Assembly: GCA_965230665.1 (NCBI GenBank)
Contig: CBDDLM010000004.1
Coordinates: forward strand, 620,001-684,000
DNA from: JAGNRR01 sp965230665
GTDB taxonomy: Bacteria > Bacteroidota > Bacteroidia > Chitinophagales > Chitinophagaceae
Reading direction: 5' to 3'
Length of the DNA: 64,000 nucleotides
The number at the start of each line of letters is the position of its first letter. Position 1 is the stretch's first letter. The position numbers were made by a program, and so were the translations under genes. Positions 19,143 to 28,489 of this stretch are shown here, one piece after another. The notes below the pieces were generated by a model. The model made no database searches. It had not been told where the DNA came from and worked only from the letters and a program-made list of their open reading frames with translations.

Positions 19143-22100
19143 ATGACCAATTACGAGCTGCTTATACATCGGTTAGATGGCTTCATTAGGAAGTATTATG
19201 CTAATAAATTATTGCGAGGACTTATTATATTCTTGGCAAGTGCTATGGCATTTTATCTTATCATTAGCTTAGGGGAATACTATTTTTACTTTCCTTCTTG
19301 GCTTCGCTATACACTCTTAACACTGCTTGGTACACTTGGACTAGGTAGTTTGATCTCACTCGTTCTTATTCCACTACTAAGAATGCAGAAATTAGGTAAA
19401 GTAATTTCTCGAGAACAAGCTGCGGAAATTATTGGAGACCACTTTCCAAATGTAAAAGATAAACTATTGAATATTCTTCAACTAAATCTTTTGCAAGAGA
19501 ATGTAAAAAGTCAAGTGCTTATTGAAGCAAGTATAGATCAAAAGACCGATGAGCTCTCACCTATTCCATTTGCAGCGGCTATTAATCTCTCTAAGAACAA
19601 AAAATATCTTCCTTATCTTTTAGTTCCTTTATTGGCGGGTATTGTAATCTTATTTACGAACGCCAAAATCTTTACAGATAGCGCAGAACGTCTTTTTCAA
19701 CCAGATAAAGCGTTTATTCCAAAAGCTCCCTTTCAATTTGAATTAAAGAATAAAACACTTTCAATTCCGCAATATAATGACATTGAAATTATTGTTCAGC
19801 TGAACGGAAATACATTACCGGAAGTAGTAAATATTAATATTGGCGGTCAACAAATTGCAATGCATAAAAAGAGTATGAATCTTTATGCCTATACCCTGCA
19901 TAAACTTAGTCAAAACACGGTCTTTAATTTTGAAGGGAATGGTTTTGAAAGTAAGCAATATGAAGTTCACGTTCTTCCAAACCCAAGTATTCAAGGATTT
20001 CAGGTCTCACTAAATTACCCTGATTATACGGGCAAAAAAGATGAGGTAATAAAAAATATAGGCGATGTGGTTGTTCCTCAGGGCTCCTCGATTAAATGGT
20101 CCTTTGAAACAAAACATACGGATAAAATTTTGTTTGGCTTAGGACAGCTGCCTACCGAGCCTATGACTAAAAATGACGATCGTTTTTCAATGACCAAATC
20201 CTTTTATCGAGATACTTCTTATAGCATCCTGCTTAGTAATACAGCGGTGAAGGCAAAAGATATACTTCAATATCAAGTTTCGGTTATCCCCGACCAAAGC
20301 CCATCTATTAATGTAAATCAATACAATGACTCCTTAACCGGTGATTTCGTTTTATTTACGGGAGAAGCTGGTGATGATTACGGAGTGCGTGCGGTAACGC
20401 TACACTATAGTATTAAAGGAGCCAAAAACACAAGAAATGGAAGGGTCCCTATGAAAATCAGTAAAGGCACCTTCACCCAGTTTGACTATCTTCTTGACAT
20501 ACAAACCTTGAAGCTGCAAGCTGGTGATAAACTACAATATTATTTCTTAGCCTGTGATAATGACGAGGTTAACGGAAGTAAATGTGCAAAAAGTAGTGTT
20601 TTTACGTATAATAAACCCAGTGCCGTTCAACTAGACTCTCTTTTGAAACAAACGCAGAAAGAGATTAATAAGGATCTTAAGGATGCCTCAAAAGAAAATC
20701 AGAAAGTTGATAAACAAATTGAAGAGTTAAAAGAAAACCTCTTGAATAAAAAGTCACTGGACTGGCAGGATCAGAAAAAAATAGAACAACTCGTCAACAA
20801 GAACCAATCAATCCAAAAACAGATTGAACAAATTCAGAAAAAGTTTCAGCGAAACCAAAAAAACAATCAAGATAAGCAATACTCTGAAGAACTAAAAGAA
20901 AAACAAGAAGCGGTTGAAAAAATGCTTGAAGAGCTAAAAGATAATAAGCTCGCCGAGCGAATGAAAAAAATTGAGGAGCTTATGAAGATGCTCAACAAGG
21001 ATAAGCTTTTTGATGAACTTCAAAAGACCAAGGATGAAAACCTTCAGATGGAAAAGGATCTAGATCGCATGCTCGAGCTTATGAAACAGCTAGAACGTGA
21101 CATGCGCATGGAAGACTTGGCTCAAAAAGCTCAAAAGTTAGCCGATGAGCAGGAAAAATTAAATACCGAAACGAAGCAGAATAAGAAAAGTGAGACCCTC
21201 AAAAAAAAGCAGGACGAACTCTCTAAAGAAGTATCTGATCTTAAGAAAGATCTAAACGAATTGGATAGGCTCAATAAAAAAACTGAAACGCCTCAAGACT
21301 TAAAACAAGTTAAAGAAGATCAAAAGACTGCCGAACAGGAGATGAGTAAAAGCTCTGATCAGCTCAGCAAAGGAAATAAGAATAAATCCTCCAAGTCTCA
21401 GAAAAAGGCACAAGAAAGTTTACAACGTATGGCTAACGCGTTGAATTCGATGGCCGGTGGCGGCAGTCAGGACCAAACAGAAATCGATATCCGAGCAACA
21501 AGACAAATCCTTTCCAATTTGCTTAGAATGTCCTTTGGACAGGAAAAGCTAATTGACAAAGTGAAAGTAACCAATAGAACAGATCCTGCATTTGTAGATA
21601 ACGTCAGAGAACAGTATAAGCTAAAAGATGATAGTAAAATGATCGCAGATAGTTTATTTGCCCTGAGTAAAAGACTATTCGAGATCTCCACTTTTGTGAA
21701 CAAAGAAACTGCTGAAATTAATTCACATATGCAAAGCAGTATCAACTTCTTGGAAGCACGTAATACACGCAGTACTTCAGTAAGCCAGCAATATGTTATG
21801 ACCCATACAAATAACCTTGCTCTTATGCTCAATGAGCTGCTCGATCAGTTACAAAAAAAACAGGCAAAGCAACAAGGCATGGCTGGCAAAGCGGGTAGTT
21901 GTAAAAAACCAGGTAGTAAGCCTGGAAAAAAACCAGGGAAAAAATCTGGACAGGGTGTTGGCATGCAACTGGGAGATATTATTACAAAGCAGAAGAAGCT
22001 GGGTAATGCAATGAAACAAATGATGAGCCGGAAGTCTGGTCAAAAACCAGGACAAGGCAAAAAACCTGGGCAGCAAGGCAAGAAACCTGGTGAAGGAAAT

Positions 22101-22583
22101 AAACCAGGACCGGGAAATAAATCTGGTAAAGGAGGGCAAGGCAATGGAGCTGGTCAACCTAGTGAAAGTGAGCAAATGGCAAGAATGGCTGCGCAACAGG
22201 CTGCACTTCGTAAACAATTAAATGACATACACTCTCAGCTCATCAAAAACGGAAAATCAAACCCTGAGCTTACTAAAATTCGCTCTGAAATGGACCGTAT
22301 TGAAACAGAATTAGTCAACAAACGTATTACAAATCAATTGCTAAGTCGTCAAGCCCAGATCCTAACGCGTCTTATGAAGGCTAAAGATGCCCTACGAGAA
22401 CAGGATCAAGGTGAAGAACGAGAGAGCAAATCAGGACGAGAAATTACCCGAGAAATCCCTCAGGAACTAAAAGATATATTAAAAAATAAACAATCCGCTG
22501 TAGATTACTACAAAACTGTACCTGCTTCGCTTAAACCCTATTATAAAGAGCTTGTAGAAAAGTATTTTGGCCTGATTCAGTAA
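19143..22583 (+). CDS. Large DUF4175-type membrane protein with coiled coil
   Basis: This 1146-residue protein has two N-terminal membrane segments (about 24-44 and 52-75) and a third near 158-175, then a beta-rich region (about 190-490). A long charged coiled coil follows (about 500-750, with repeated QKKIEQLVNKNQSIQKQIEQ-like heptads). Next comes a helical part, a Gly/Lys/Pro low-complexity tract (about 920-1000, KPGKKPG-type repeats), and a C-terminal helical domain ending YYKELVEKYFGLIQ. This architecture matches the DUF4175 family widespread in Bacteroidota; its function is not established. It lies 64 bp after sprA on the same strand and may be part of the same expression unit. The C-terminal YYKTVPASLKPYYKELVEKY is a recognisable family end. 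Confidence 0.75.
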   Translation: MTNYELLIHRLDGFIRKYYANKLLRGLIIFLASAMAFYLIISLGEYYFYFPSWLRYTLLTLLGTLGLGSLISLVLIPLLRMQKLGKVISREQAAEIIGDHFPNVKDKLLNILQLNLLQENVKSQVLIEASIDQKTDELSPIPFAAAINLSKNKKYLPYLLVPLLAGIVILFTNAKIFTDSAERLFQPDKAFIPKAPFQFELKNKTLSIPQYNDIEIIVQLNGNTLPEVVNINIGGQQIAMHKKSMNLYAYTLHKLSQNTVFNFEGNGFESKQYEVHVLPNPSIQGFQVSLNYPDYTGKKDEVIKNIGDVVVPQGSSIKWSFETKHTDKILFGLGQLPTEPMTKNDDRFSMTKSFYRDTSYSILLSNTAVKAKDILQYQVSVIPDQSPSINVNQYNDSLTGDFVLFTGEAGDDYGVRAVTLHYSIKGAKNTRNGRVPMKISKGTFTQFDYLLDIQTLKLQAGDKLQYYFLACDNDEVNGSKCAKSSVFTYNKPSAVQLDSLLKQTQKEINKDLKDASKENQKVDKQIEELKENLLNKKSLDWQDQKKIEQLVNKNQSIQKQIEQIQKKFQRNQKNNQDKQYSEELKEKQEAVEKMLEELKDNKLAERMKKIEELMKMLNKDKLFDELQKTKDENLQMEKDLDRMLELMKQLERDMRMEDLAQKAQKLADEQEKLNTETKQNKKSETLKKKQDELSKEVSDLKKDLNELDRLNKKTETPQDLKQVKEDQKTAEQEMSKSSDQLSKGNKNKSSKSQKKAQESLQRMANALNSMAGGGSQDQTEIDIRATRQILSNLLRMSFGQEKLIDKVKVTNRTDPAFVDNVREQYKLKDDSKMIADSLFALSKRLFEISTFVNKETAEINSHMQSSINFLEARNTRSTSVSQQYVMTHTNNLALMLNELLDQLQKKQAKQQGMAGKAGSCKKPGSKPGKKPGKKSGQGVGMQLGDIITKQKKLGNAMKQMMSRKSGQKPGQGKKPGQQGKKPGEGNKPGPGNKSGKGGQGNGAGQPSESEQMARMAAQQAALRKQLNDIHSQLIKNGKSNPELTKIRSEMDRIETELVNKRITNQLLSRQAQILTRLMKAKDALREQDQGEERESKSGREITREIPQELKDILKNKQSAVDYYKTVPASLKPYYKELVEKYFGLIQ

Positions 22584-22647
22584 AGTCTTACGCTTTTTCT
22601 TTCTTTTGTTTTTCAAACACTACTTTTACTAAACATTTAATTTTATT

Positions 22648-23613
22648 ATGCACTTTTTAGACTTTGAGAAAACGATCGAGACCTTGTATGAGGAATTAGA
22701 GAAAGTGAAAGCTTCTGAAGCAAAAACCAAGGTAGACATGAGTTCTACTATTGAAAAGATAGAAGAAAAAATATCAGCTGAACGTAAAAAAATATATGCG
22801 AACCTAACGGATTGGCAAAAAGTTCAATTAAGTCGCCATCCTGACCGCCCCTACTCCAACCATTATATCGATATCATATTTGACAAATTTCAGGAACTTC
22901 ACGGCGATAGAAATGTAAAAGATGACAAAGCAATAGTAGGAGGATTTGCTCAAATCGAAGATCAGACTTATATGGTCATCGGTCACCAGAAGGGTGTGAA
23001 CACCAAATTAAGAAAGTATAGAAACTTCGGTATGGCTAACCCTGAAGGATACCGAAAAGCACTCCGTTTAATGCAGCTGGCCGAAAAATTTAATAAACCA
23101 ATTATCTGCTTTATTGATACTCCAGGAGCTTACCCAGGACTTGAAGCTGAAGAGCGTGGACAAGGTGAAGCCATTGCACGCAATATTTACGAGATGATGA
23201 GACTTAAAGTTCCGGTAATGTGCATCATCATTGGCGAAGGTGCAAGCGGCGGTGCCTTGGGCATTGGGATTGGTGATCGCGTTGTCATGTTAGAAAATAC
23301 GTGGTATTCTGTTATTTCACCAGAGAGTTGTTCAAGCATTCTATGGCGCTCATGGGATTATAAAGAACAAGCTGCTGAACAACTTCAGCTAACTCCAAAG
23401 CATATGCATAAGTTTGGGCTAATTGATAACATCATCAAAGAACCTGAAGGAGGAGCTCATACCAACCCTGAACAAATGGCCAAAACCATTAAGCGTTATA
23501 TTAAAAAAACCACTGATGAACTACAGGCCTTAAAACCTCAAGAACGTATTGATGCAAGAATTGAAAAATTCTCTTCAATGGGCTTCTATGAAGAAAGTGT
23601 TGAAGCTGGGTAA
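22648..23613 (+). CDS. accA: Acetyl-CoA carboxylase, carboxyltransferase alpha subunit
   Basis: At 321 residues this has the usual length. The protein pairs with AccD to carboxylate acetyl-CoA to malonyl-CoA, the first step in fatty acid synthesis. It has the N-terminal helical region (MHFLDFEKTIETLYEELEKV), RHPDRPYSNHYI, GHQKGVNTK, the FIDTPGAYPGLEAEERGQGE segment and the oxyanion-forming GEGASGGALGIG. It is cytoplasmic. It stands in the same direction as sprA and the DUF4175 gene but with ordinary spacing (64 bp) and no visible coupling. Confidence 0.97.
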   Translation: MHFLDFEKTIETLYEELEKVKASEAKTKVDMSSTIEKIEEKISAERKKIYANLTDWQKVQLSRHPDRPYSNHYIDIIFDKFQELHGDRNVKDDKAIVGGFAQIEDQTYMVIGHQKGVNTKLRKYRNFGMANPEGYRKALRLMQLAEKFNKPIICFIDTPGAYPGLEAEERGQGEAIARNIYEMMRLKVPVMCIIIGEGASGGALGIGIGDRVVMLENTWYSVISPESCSSILWRSWDYKEQAAEQLQLTPKHMHKFGLIDNIIKEPEGGAHTNPEQMAKTIKRYIKKTTDELQALKPQERIDARIEKFSSMGFYEESVEAG

Positions 23614-23700
23614 CAGTATCAGTGCAACGTACAGGAACATTCTCCTTTTGGCTTAATATTTACGATTGTTGTTCTATTTTTGAGGAACTGAATTGCTAAC

Positions 23701-24285
23701 GTGTCTTTTCTAAAAAAATTACAAGAATCTCTACGTGATCCGGCAAAGCCGAAAAGGACTATAAATGTCCAAAAACCAAGACCAATTGTACCAAAAAAGA
23801 AAAGTGTTCAACATGAATATATCGATTTCTCAAAGGCTTATCGAATTGGCATTCTAAGTAAATTTTCAGAAACAGTTGATATCCAAAAAGGAATTCTAAA
23901 CTATAAAAAAGAACTAGAAAGACTCGGTTTTGAATGTGAGGTATTAATCTTTATTAATCAAAGAGAAAAAGACCCTAAGGTTTATCTCCCCTCTTTTAAT
24001 CTATCCGACCTAAATAAAGAGCAAGTTCCAGACTCTCCTCGTACAGATCGGTTCATGGTACGTAGATTCGATATGTTATTGAACCTATACTTTGAACCCT
24101 GTGATCAACTTCTATATCTTTCAAAAGAGTCTAATGCCAAATGTCGCATTAGTCCATACTTGGAGTTCCTAACTCCTTGCAGTGATATTCTAATCCCTAC
24201 CGAAAAACCGCATAATATTACACTGCTTATAAAAAACATAAACGAAACGCTTAAAATACAACCTTATGTTAGACCAGAAATTTAG
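23701..24285 (+). CDS. DUF6913-type protein upstream of dapA
   Basis: This 194-residue protein starts at GTG 23701. The sequence has a basic, Pro/Lys-rich N-terminus, then an alpha/beta domain beginning YRIGILSKFSETVDIQKGI, a central KVYLPSFNLSDLN and a C-terminal CRISPYLEFLTPCSDILIP. It matches the layout of the uncharacterised flavobacterial DUF6913 proteins found directly before dapA. Its stop codon lies 20 bp inside dapA, so the two are translationally coupled. A link to lysine/diaminopimelate synthesis is suggested only by this coupling. Confidence 0.65.
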   Translation: MSFLKKLQESLRDPAKPKRTINVQKPRPIVPKKKSVQHEYIDFSKAYRIGILSKFSETVDIQKGILNYKKELERLGFECEVLIFINQREKDPKVYLPSFNLSDLNKEQVPDSPRTDRFMVRRFDMLLNLYFEPCDQLLYLSKESNAKCRISPYLEFLTPCSDILIPTEKPHNITLLIKNINETLKIQPYVRPEI

Positions 24286-25147
24286 TGGCACTGGTGTTGC
24301 ACTTGTAACGCCTTTTAATACTGACGGCTCTATAGATTTTCCAGCTTTAGAAAAACTTGTTCATCATACGATTGATCAAGGCGTTGATTTCTTAGTAGCA
24401 CTTGGTACAACGGCCGAAACACCAACACTAAATGTAATTGAAAAGATCTCTTTACTAGAATATATCGCCCAAGTAAACAATAAACGAGTTCCCCTTGTTT
24501 GTGGGCTTGGAGGGAATAATACATCCCTTGTTTTGAAAGACTTAACAGAATTCCCTTTACATCACGTCGATGCGATATTAAGTGTAGTTCCCTACTATAA
24601 CAAACCTAATAAAGAAGGTGTATATCAGCACTTTAAAGCACTGGCAGAATCAACGGACAAGGATATTATTCTGTACAACGTTCCTGGTAGAACGGGTAGT
24701 AATATGGAGCCTGAAACTGTTGTACGATTGGCAAATGATTTTAAGAATGTCGTGGCCATTAAAGAAGCTGCTGGTAATATGAGCCAAAGTATGCAACTCA
24801 TAAAACGTTTGCCGGACTCCTTTAGTGTTTTGAGTGGAGACGATGACTTGGTCATGCCACAAATAGCAGCAGGCTTTTCGGGAGTTATTTCTGTAGCAGC
24901 AAACTGTTGGACAAAACTCTTTACTAATATGGTTCAAGCTGCTTTAAAAAATGATTTCCCTGTTGCCCGTGACTTACATTATAAGTTACTAGATGGTATT
25001 GGCCTTCTGTTTAAAGAGGGTAACCCTGCAGGTGTGAAGTTTGTATTGAGTGAAATGGGGATTTGTCAAAATACTTTTCGCCTACCTGTAGTAGGAATTA
25101 GCGAACCTACGCAGCAGGAAATAAGAAAATATAATGCCACGCTATAA
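24266..25147 (+). CDS. dapA: 4-hydroxy-tetrahydrodipicolinate synthase
   Basis: This 293-residue class I aldolase condenses pyruvate with aspartate semialdehyde in the DAP/lysine branch that feeds peptidoglycan. Key elements are GTTAETPTL (substrate-binding loop), PYYNKPNKEG, YNVPGRTGSNM with the proton-relay tyrosine, and the Schiff-base lysine in VAIKEAAGN (about residue 166). The start overlaps the upstream DUF6913 gene. It is followed 2 bp later by the DCC-family gene, so three to four genes form one operon. Confidence 0.96.
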   Translation: MLDQKFSGTGVALVTPFNTDGSIDFPALEKLVHHTIDQGVDFLVALGTTAETPTLNVIEKISLLEYIAQVNNKRVPLVCGLGGNNTSLVLKDLTEFPLHHVDAILSVVPYYNKPNKEGVYQHFKALAESTDKDIILYNVPGRTGSNMEPETVVRLANDFKNVVAIKEAAGNMSQSMQLIKRLPDSFSVLSGDDDLVMPQIAAGFSGVISVAANCWTKLFTNMVQAALKNDFPVARDLHYKLLDGIGLLFKEGNPAGVKFVLSEMGICQNTFRLPVVGISEPTQQEIRKYNATL

Positions 25148-25149
25148 AT

Positions 25150-25548
25150 ATGACAGATAAGAAAATAGTCTTGTTTGATGGGGTTTGTACATTCTGCAAT
25201 TTCTGGGTACGTTTCGCGTTTAAGCGCAACAAAAAGCAAGATCTTTTCTATATGCCTTTGCAAGACGAACGTTGTGCTAATCTTTTGCCTAGCGAGATCA
25301 AACAAGGTGAACTTGTATCGGTAGTATATTACCGGCAGGGAGAAATCTTCACTCGTTCTACAGCCGCTCTTATGATATGCAAGGAGTTAAACCTTTTCTA
25401 TAAAATACTATCAAATGTATTCATGCTGGTACCTGAAAAACTTAGAGATCGCATCTACGATTTTGTAGGAAAAAGACGCTACAAATGGTTTGGCAAAAAA
25501 GCTGAATGTCCCATCCCCTCGCCTGCACTCAGAAAACAATTCTTATAG
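25150..25548 (+). CDS. DCC-family (DUF393) thiol-disulfide oxidoreductase-like protein
   Basis: This 132-residue protein begins IVLFDGVCTFCNFWVRF: the DGxCxxC pattern (Asp 10, Cys 13, Cys 16) defines the DCC/DUF393 family, which resembles thioredoxin-fold oxidoreductases. The rest (RSTAALMICKELNLFYKILS, then RDRIYDFVGKRRYKWFGKK) also fits the family. Substrate unknown. It sits 2 bp after dapA and 1 bp before the L,D-transpeptidase gene, so it is part of that operon. Confidence 0.85.
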   Translation: MTDKKIVLFDGVCTFCNFWVRFAFKRNKKQDLFYMPLQDERCANLLPSEIKQGELVSVVYYRQGEIFTRSTAALMICKELNLFYKILSNVFMLVPEKLRDRIYDFVGKRRYKWFGKKAECPIPSPALRKQFL

Positions 25549-25549
25549 T

Positions 25550-26146
25550 ATGAAATATATTCTTCCTATTCTCATATTTTCTTTTATTTCTATCGACCTG
25601 TTTGCTCAGGAGGAAGAAACAATAGATGACGTTGAAATAGAGGTGTTATCGGAAGATAGTATTAAACCTAAACCACATCGACGGGCCTATTATTATGAAG
25701 CTTTTAAAGAGGTAGATGGCGTTATTGATAGTATGGTAATCTATAAATCTAAACGAATGTTACAAACCTATCATCGGGGAAAAAAAATGAAGTTATACAT
25801 GGTATCGCTTGGCATGCATCCTATAGGTGCTAAACGCTGTGAAGGTGATATGAAAACACCAGAAGGCTTGTATCGAATTAATGAACGAGAGGCAATTAGT
25901 AGCTACCATAAAAATTTGGGTATCAGCTATCCGAATCGAATGGATTCTATACGGGCCGCTAAAATTGGAAAATCTCCAGGCGGTGAAATAAAAATTCATG
26001 GTTTCCCTAATAAGCACCGAATGGCCGATGAGCGTGAACTTATGAATACGGATTGGACATTGGGTTGCATTGCTGTTACCGATCATGAAATAGACGAGCT
26101 TTTCACTTGGGTTCGGAACAATTGTCCCATACTGATTTTACCTTAG
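25550..26146 (+). CDS. Exported YkuD-type L,D-transpeptidase-like protein
   Basis: The likely start is the ATG at 25550 (198 residues) because it is followed by a good signal peptide (ILPILIFSFISIDLFAQ); an in-frame upstream ATG would precede it with non-signal residues overlapping the DCC gene. The YkuD core is seen as MVSLGMHPIGAKRCEGDMKT, PEGLYRI, EIKIHGF and the active-site segment TLGCIAVTD with catalytic Cys. Such enzymes form 3-3 peptidoglycan cross-links or attach proteins to DAP, which fits its position in the dapA operon. The gene ends 1 bp from the convergent rnz. Confidence 0.85.
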   Translation: MKYILPILIFSFISIDLFAQEEETIDDVEIEVLSEDSIKPKPHRRAYYYEAFKEVDGVIDSMVIYKSKRMLQTYHRGKKMKLYMVSLGMHPIGAKRCEGDMKTPEGLYRINEREAISSYHKNLGISYPNRMDSIRAAKIGKSPGGEIKIHGFPNKHRMADERELMNTDWTLGCIAVTDHEIDELFTWVRNNCPILILP

Positions 26147-27043
26147 TTAGATTTCAAATTCATCTCCTTCAATAGCTAATACGGTATTCTGAAAAATAGC
26201 TTTTGCCTCTTCAAAAAGTGTATCCAATTCTTTATATCGTGAGGAGTAGTGCCCTATGACTAACTTCGTCACTTTGGCATCTTTGGCTACTGTCGCGGCT
26301 TGATTAGCGGTGCTGTGCCGTCTATTAACGGCCTTATCCAAATGTCTTTCCTCATATGTTGCTTCATGATACAAGAGGTCAACCTCTTGAATAAGGTCTA
26401 TATACTTCGTGTGCGGTGCAGTATCAGCAGTATAGGCGTACGTTTTTGGCTTCTTGCCTTCTTTTGTCACCCATTCATTTCGAATAATTTCACCATCCTT
26501 TCGTGTATAATGCTCTCCTGCTGTCAGACGTTTATAAAAGTACTTTGGTATTTCATAATACCTTACTTCCTCGAGAAGTAAAGTACGTTTACGTTCTTTC
26601 TCCATAAATAGAAACCCACAAGTGTCAATAGAATGATAGACTGGAAAACTCTTAACCTGCACGCTTTCAGAATCATAAATAAGCTCACTGGATTCAAAAT
26701 TTAGAAAATGAAAAATCAATGGAAAACTTAACTCATGAAACAATTGAATTTCAATAATCTTTTTAAGTGGTTTAGGACAGTAAACGTGCATTTCTTTTTC
26801 TCGCCCATACAAGGCCAATGAGTTTAAAAAACCAATTAAACCAAAATAATGATCGCCGTGCAAATGACTTATAAATATGTGATTGATCCGATTTCGTTTT
26901 ACACCAAATTTTTGCATTTGCATCTGAGTACCTTCTGCACAATCTACAAGAAACAACTGCTCCTTAATATTAACTACCTGTGCCGTAGGATTTCTATCGT
27001 ACGCCGGTGTCGCGCTATTGCTACCCAGTATTTTTATTCTCAT
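26147..27043 (-). CDS. rnz: Ribonuclease Z (tRNA 3' endonuclease)
   Basis: This 298-residue metallo-beta-lactamase-fold nuclease processes the 3' ends of tRNA precursors. The metal-binding motif HLHGDHYFG (about residues 61-69) and later YTADTAP and HYSSRYKE segments are present, along with the KTLLLEEVRYYEIPK-type flexible region. CCA is often not genome-encoded in Bacteroidota, which makes this step important. The start overlaps the end of plsC by 4 bp, giving coupled translation. Confidence 0.94.
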   Translation of the reverse strand: MRIKILGSNSATPAYDRNPTAQVVNIKEQLFLVDCAEGTQMQMQKFGVKRNRINHIFISHLHGDHYFGLIGFLNSLALYGREKEMHVYCPKPLKKIIEIQLFHELSFPLIFHFLNFESSELIYDSESVQVKSFPVYHSIDTCGFLFMEKERKRTLLLEEVRYYEIPKYFYKRLTAGEHYTRKDGEIIRNEWVTKEGKKPKTYAYTADTAPHTKYIDLIQEVDLLYHEATYEERHLDKAVNRRHSTANQAATVAKDAKVTKLVIGHYSSRYKELDTLFEEAKAIFQNTVLAIEGDEFEI

Positions 27044-27789
27044 CTTAATCGCTCTTTATGCTCTTCTAAAAATGATAACATGATGGATCGTGTCTCTTCT
27101 TTTAGCGTTGGTATATCCTGAATATTGAGTCCACCTACCGGGATTTTGTCTAAAAAATGGAATTCAATCTTATTAGGCCATGCATACATAAACTTGCTTA
27201 GATCCAAGATATTTTTTGTGCCCAAAATAATTCCCGGCAATACGTCTTTTTGCTCTTCAATTGCCACCTTAAAGGCCCCATCCTTGAAACCAGCTAAAAG
27301 CTCATCAGTTTTGTTTCGAGTACCCTCTGGATATAGACATAAATGCATTCCTTGACGTAATACATTTTTCATTTTTTCAAAACTCTCATATCTACTTTTT
27401 CGGCTTTTTCTATCTACTAATATAGATCCCTGTCTATAAATGTATCCAAAGAAAGGTACTTTGCTCAACTCAATTTTTGCCAATGTTCTGTTTGCACCAG
27501 GAATGCCAGGAGCAGAAACAGGAATATCAGCGTAGGCATTATGGTTTATTACCACCACGTAATTCTCTCCCTTCTTGAATTTATCTCTTCCGTAATGTCG
27601 TACAGGACAGAATACCAATGGCATATATATACCCATCCATATTTGAAAAACCTTGTGCAAGAAAGCAGGATACCTCTTTTTTGAAACAATCGGCTTTGCT
27701 AATATAAGAACCAACCATACGATTACACTACTAATAAAAAACAACAGCAACACATATACAAAATAGAATCTTGCCAATACACTTTTCAT
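27040..27789 (-). CDS. plsC: 1-acyl-sn-glycerol-3-phosphate acyltransferase
   Basis: This 249-residue PLSC-family membrane enzyme makes phosphatidic acid. It has an N-terminal membrane segment (about 8-32), the catalytic INHNAYADIP (NHx4D) motif at about residue 79, GSILVDRKSRKSR, and YPEGTRNK (acyl-acceptor binding) at about 155. The last bases overlap rnz (ATGA). ung lies 10 bp upstream on the same strand, so ung-plsC-rnz look like one operon. Confidence 0.9.
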   Translation of the reverse strand: MKSVLARFYFVYVLLLFFISSVIVWLVLILAKPIVSKKRYPAFLHKVFQIWMGIYMPLVFCPVRHYGRDKFKKGENYVVVINHNAYADIPVSAPGIPGANRTLAKIELSKVPFFGYIYRQGSILVDRKSRKSRYESFEKMKNVLRQGMHLCLYPEGTRNKTDELLAGFKDGAFKVAIEEQKDVLPGIILGTKNILDLSKFMYAWPNKIEFHFLDKIPVGGLNIQDIPTLKEETRSIMLSFLEEHKERLR

Positions 27790-27799
27790 TCCTTATTTC

Positions 27800-28471
27800 T
27801 TATAGCTGCCAATTAATCTTTTCGAAGCCAAAGGTAGCCAAGCTTTCATTAGTTTTGGAAAAATGTTGGCAACCGAAAAAACCATTATGTGCTGAAAATG
27901 GAGAGGGATGTGCTGCCGTAAATACCGTATGTTTTGTAGTATCAATTAAGGGAACCTTCCCTTGAGCAAAACGCCCCCAAAGCAAAAAGACCAATCGCTC
28001 TTTTCGTTTACTTAGAATTTGTATAACGGCATCTGTAAAATCTGCCCAGCCTATATTTGCATGACTCATGGGTTTACTCCTTTCTACCGTGAGTGATGCA
28101 TTTAATAAAAACACTCCTTGTAGCGCCCATTGGGTCAAATCACCGTGCGAAGGGATTTTGAAGTCTACATCAGTAGCCAATTCCTTATAAATGTTCTTAA
28201 GCGATGGAGGGATCAAAACCCCTTGTCGCACACTAAAGCATAAACCATGAGCTTGTCCAGGCCCATGATATGGGTCCTGTCCAAGAACCACGACTTTAAC
28301 CTGATCAAAAGGAGTTAGTTTGAAAGCATTAAATATTTCACCACCCGGAGGGTAAATCTCCTTAGCAGATCTCTTTTCTTGTTTTAATGTAGCAACTAAG
28401 CTACTGAAATACTCCTTCTCAAATTCTCCTTGCAGTTCTTTTTTCCAACTTTCTTCTATTTGCACGTCCAT
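27800..28471 (-). CDS. ung: Uracil-DNA glycosylase, family 1
   Basis: This 223-residue protein carries the water-activating motif GQDPYHGPGQAHG (catalytic Asp in QDPYH), LLNASLTVE, and the minor-groove loop HPSPFSAHNGFFG. It removes uracil from DNA in base-excision repair. It is first gene of the ung-plsC-rnz run and diverges from the toxin-domain gene 18 bp away. Confidence 0.96.
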   Translation of the reverse strand: MDVQIEESWKKELQGEFEKEYFSSLVATLKQEKRSAKEIYPPGGEIFNAFKLTPFDQVKVVVLGQDPYHGPGQAHGLCFSVRQGVLIPPSLKNIYKELATDVDFKIPSHGDLTQWALQGVFLLNASLTVERSKPMSHANIGWADFTDAVIQILSKRKERLVFLLWGRFAQGKVPLIDTTKHTVFTAAHPSPFSAHNGFFGCQHFSKTNESLATFGFEKINWQL

Positions 28472-28489
28472 TTCTCTGATATTTGCCTT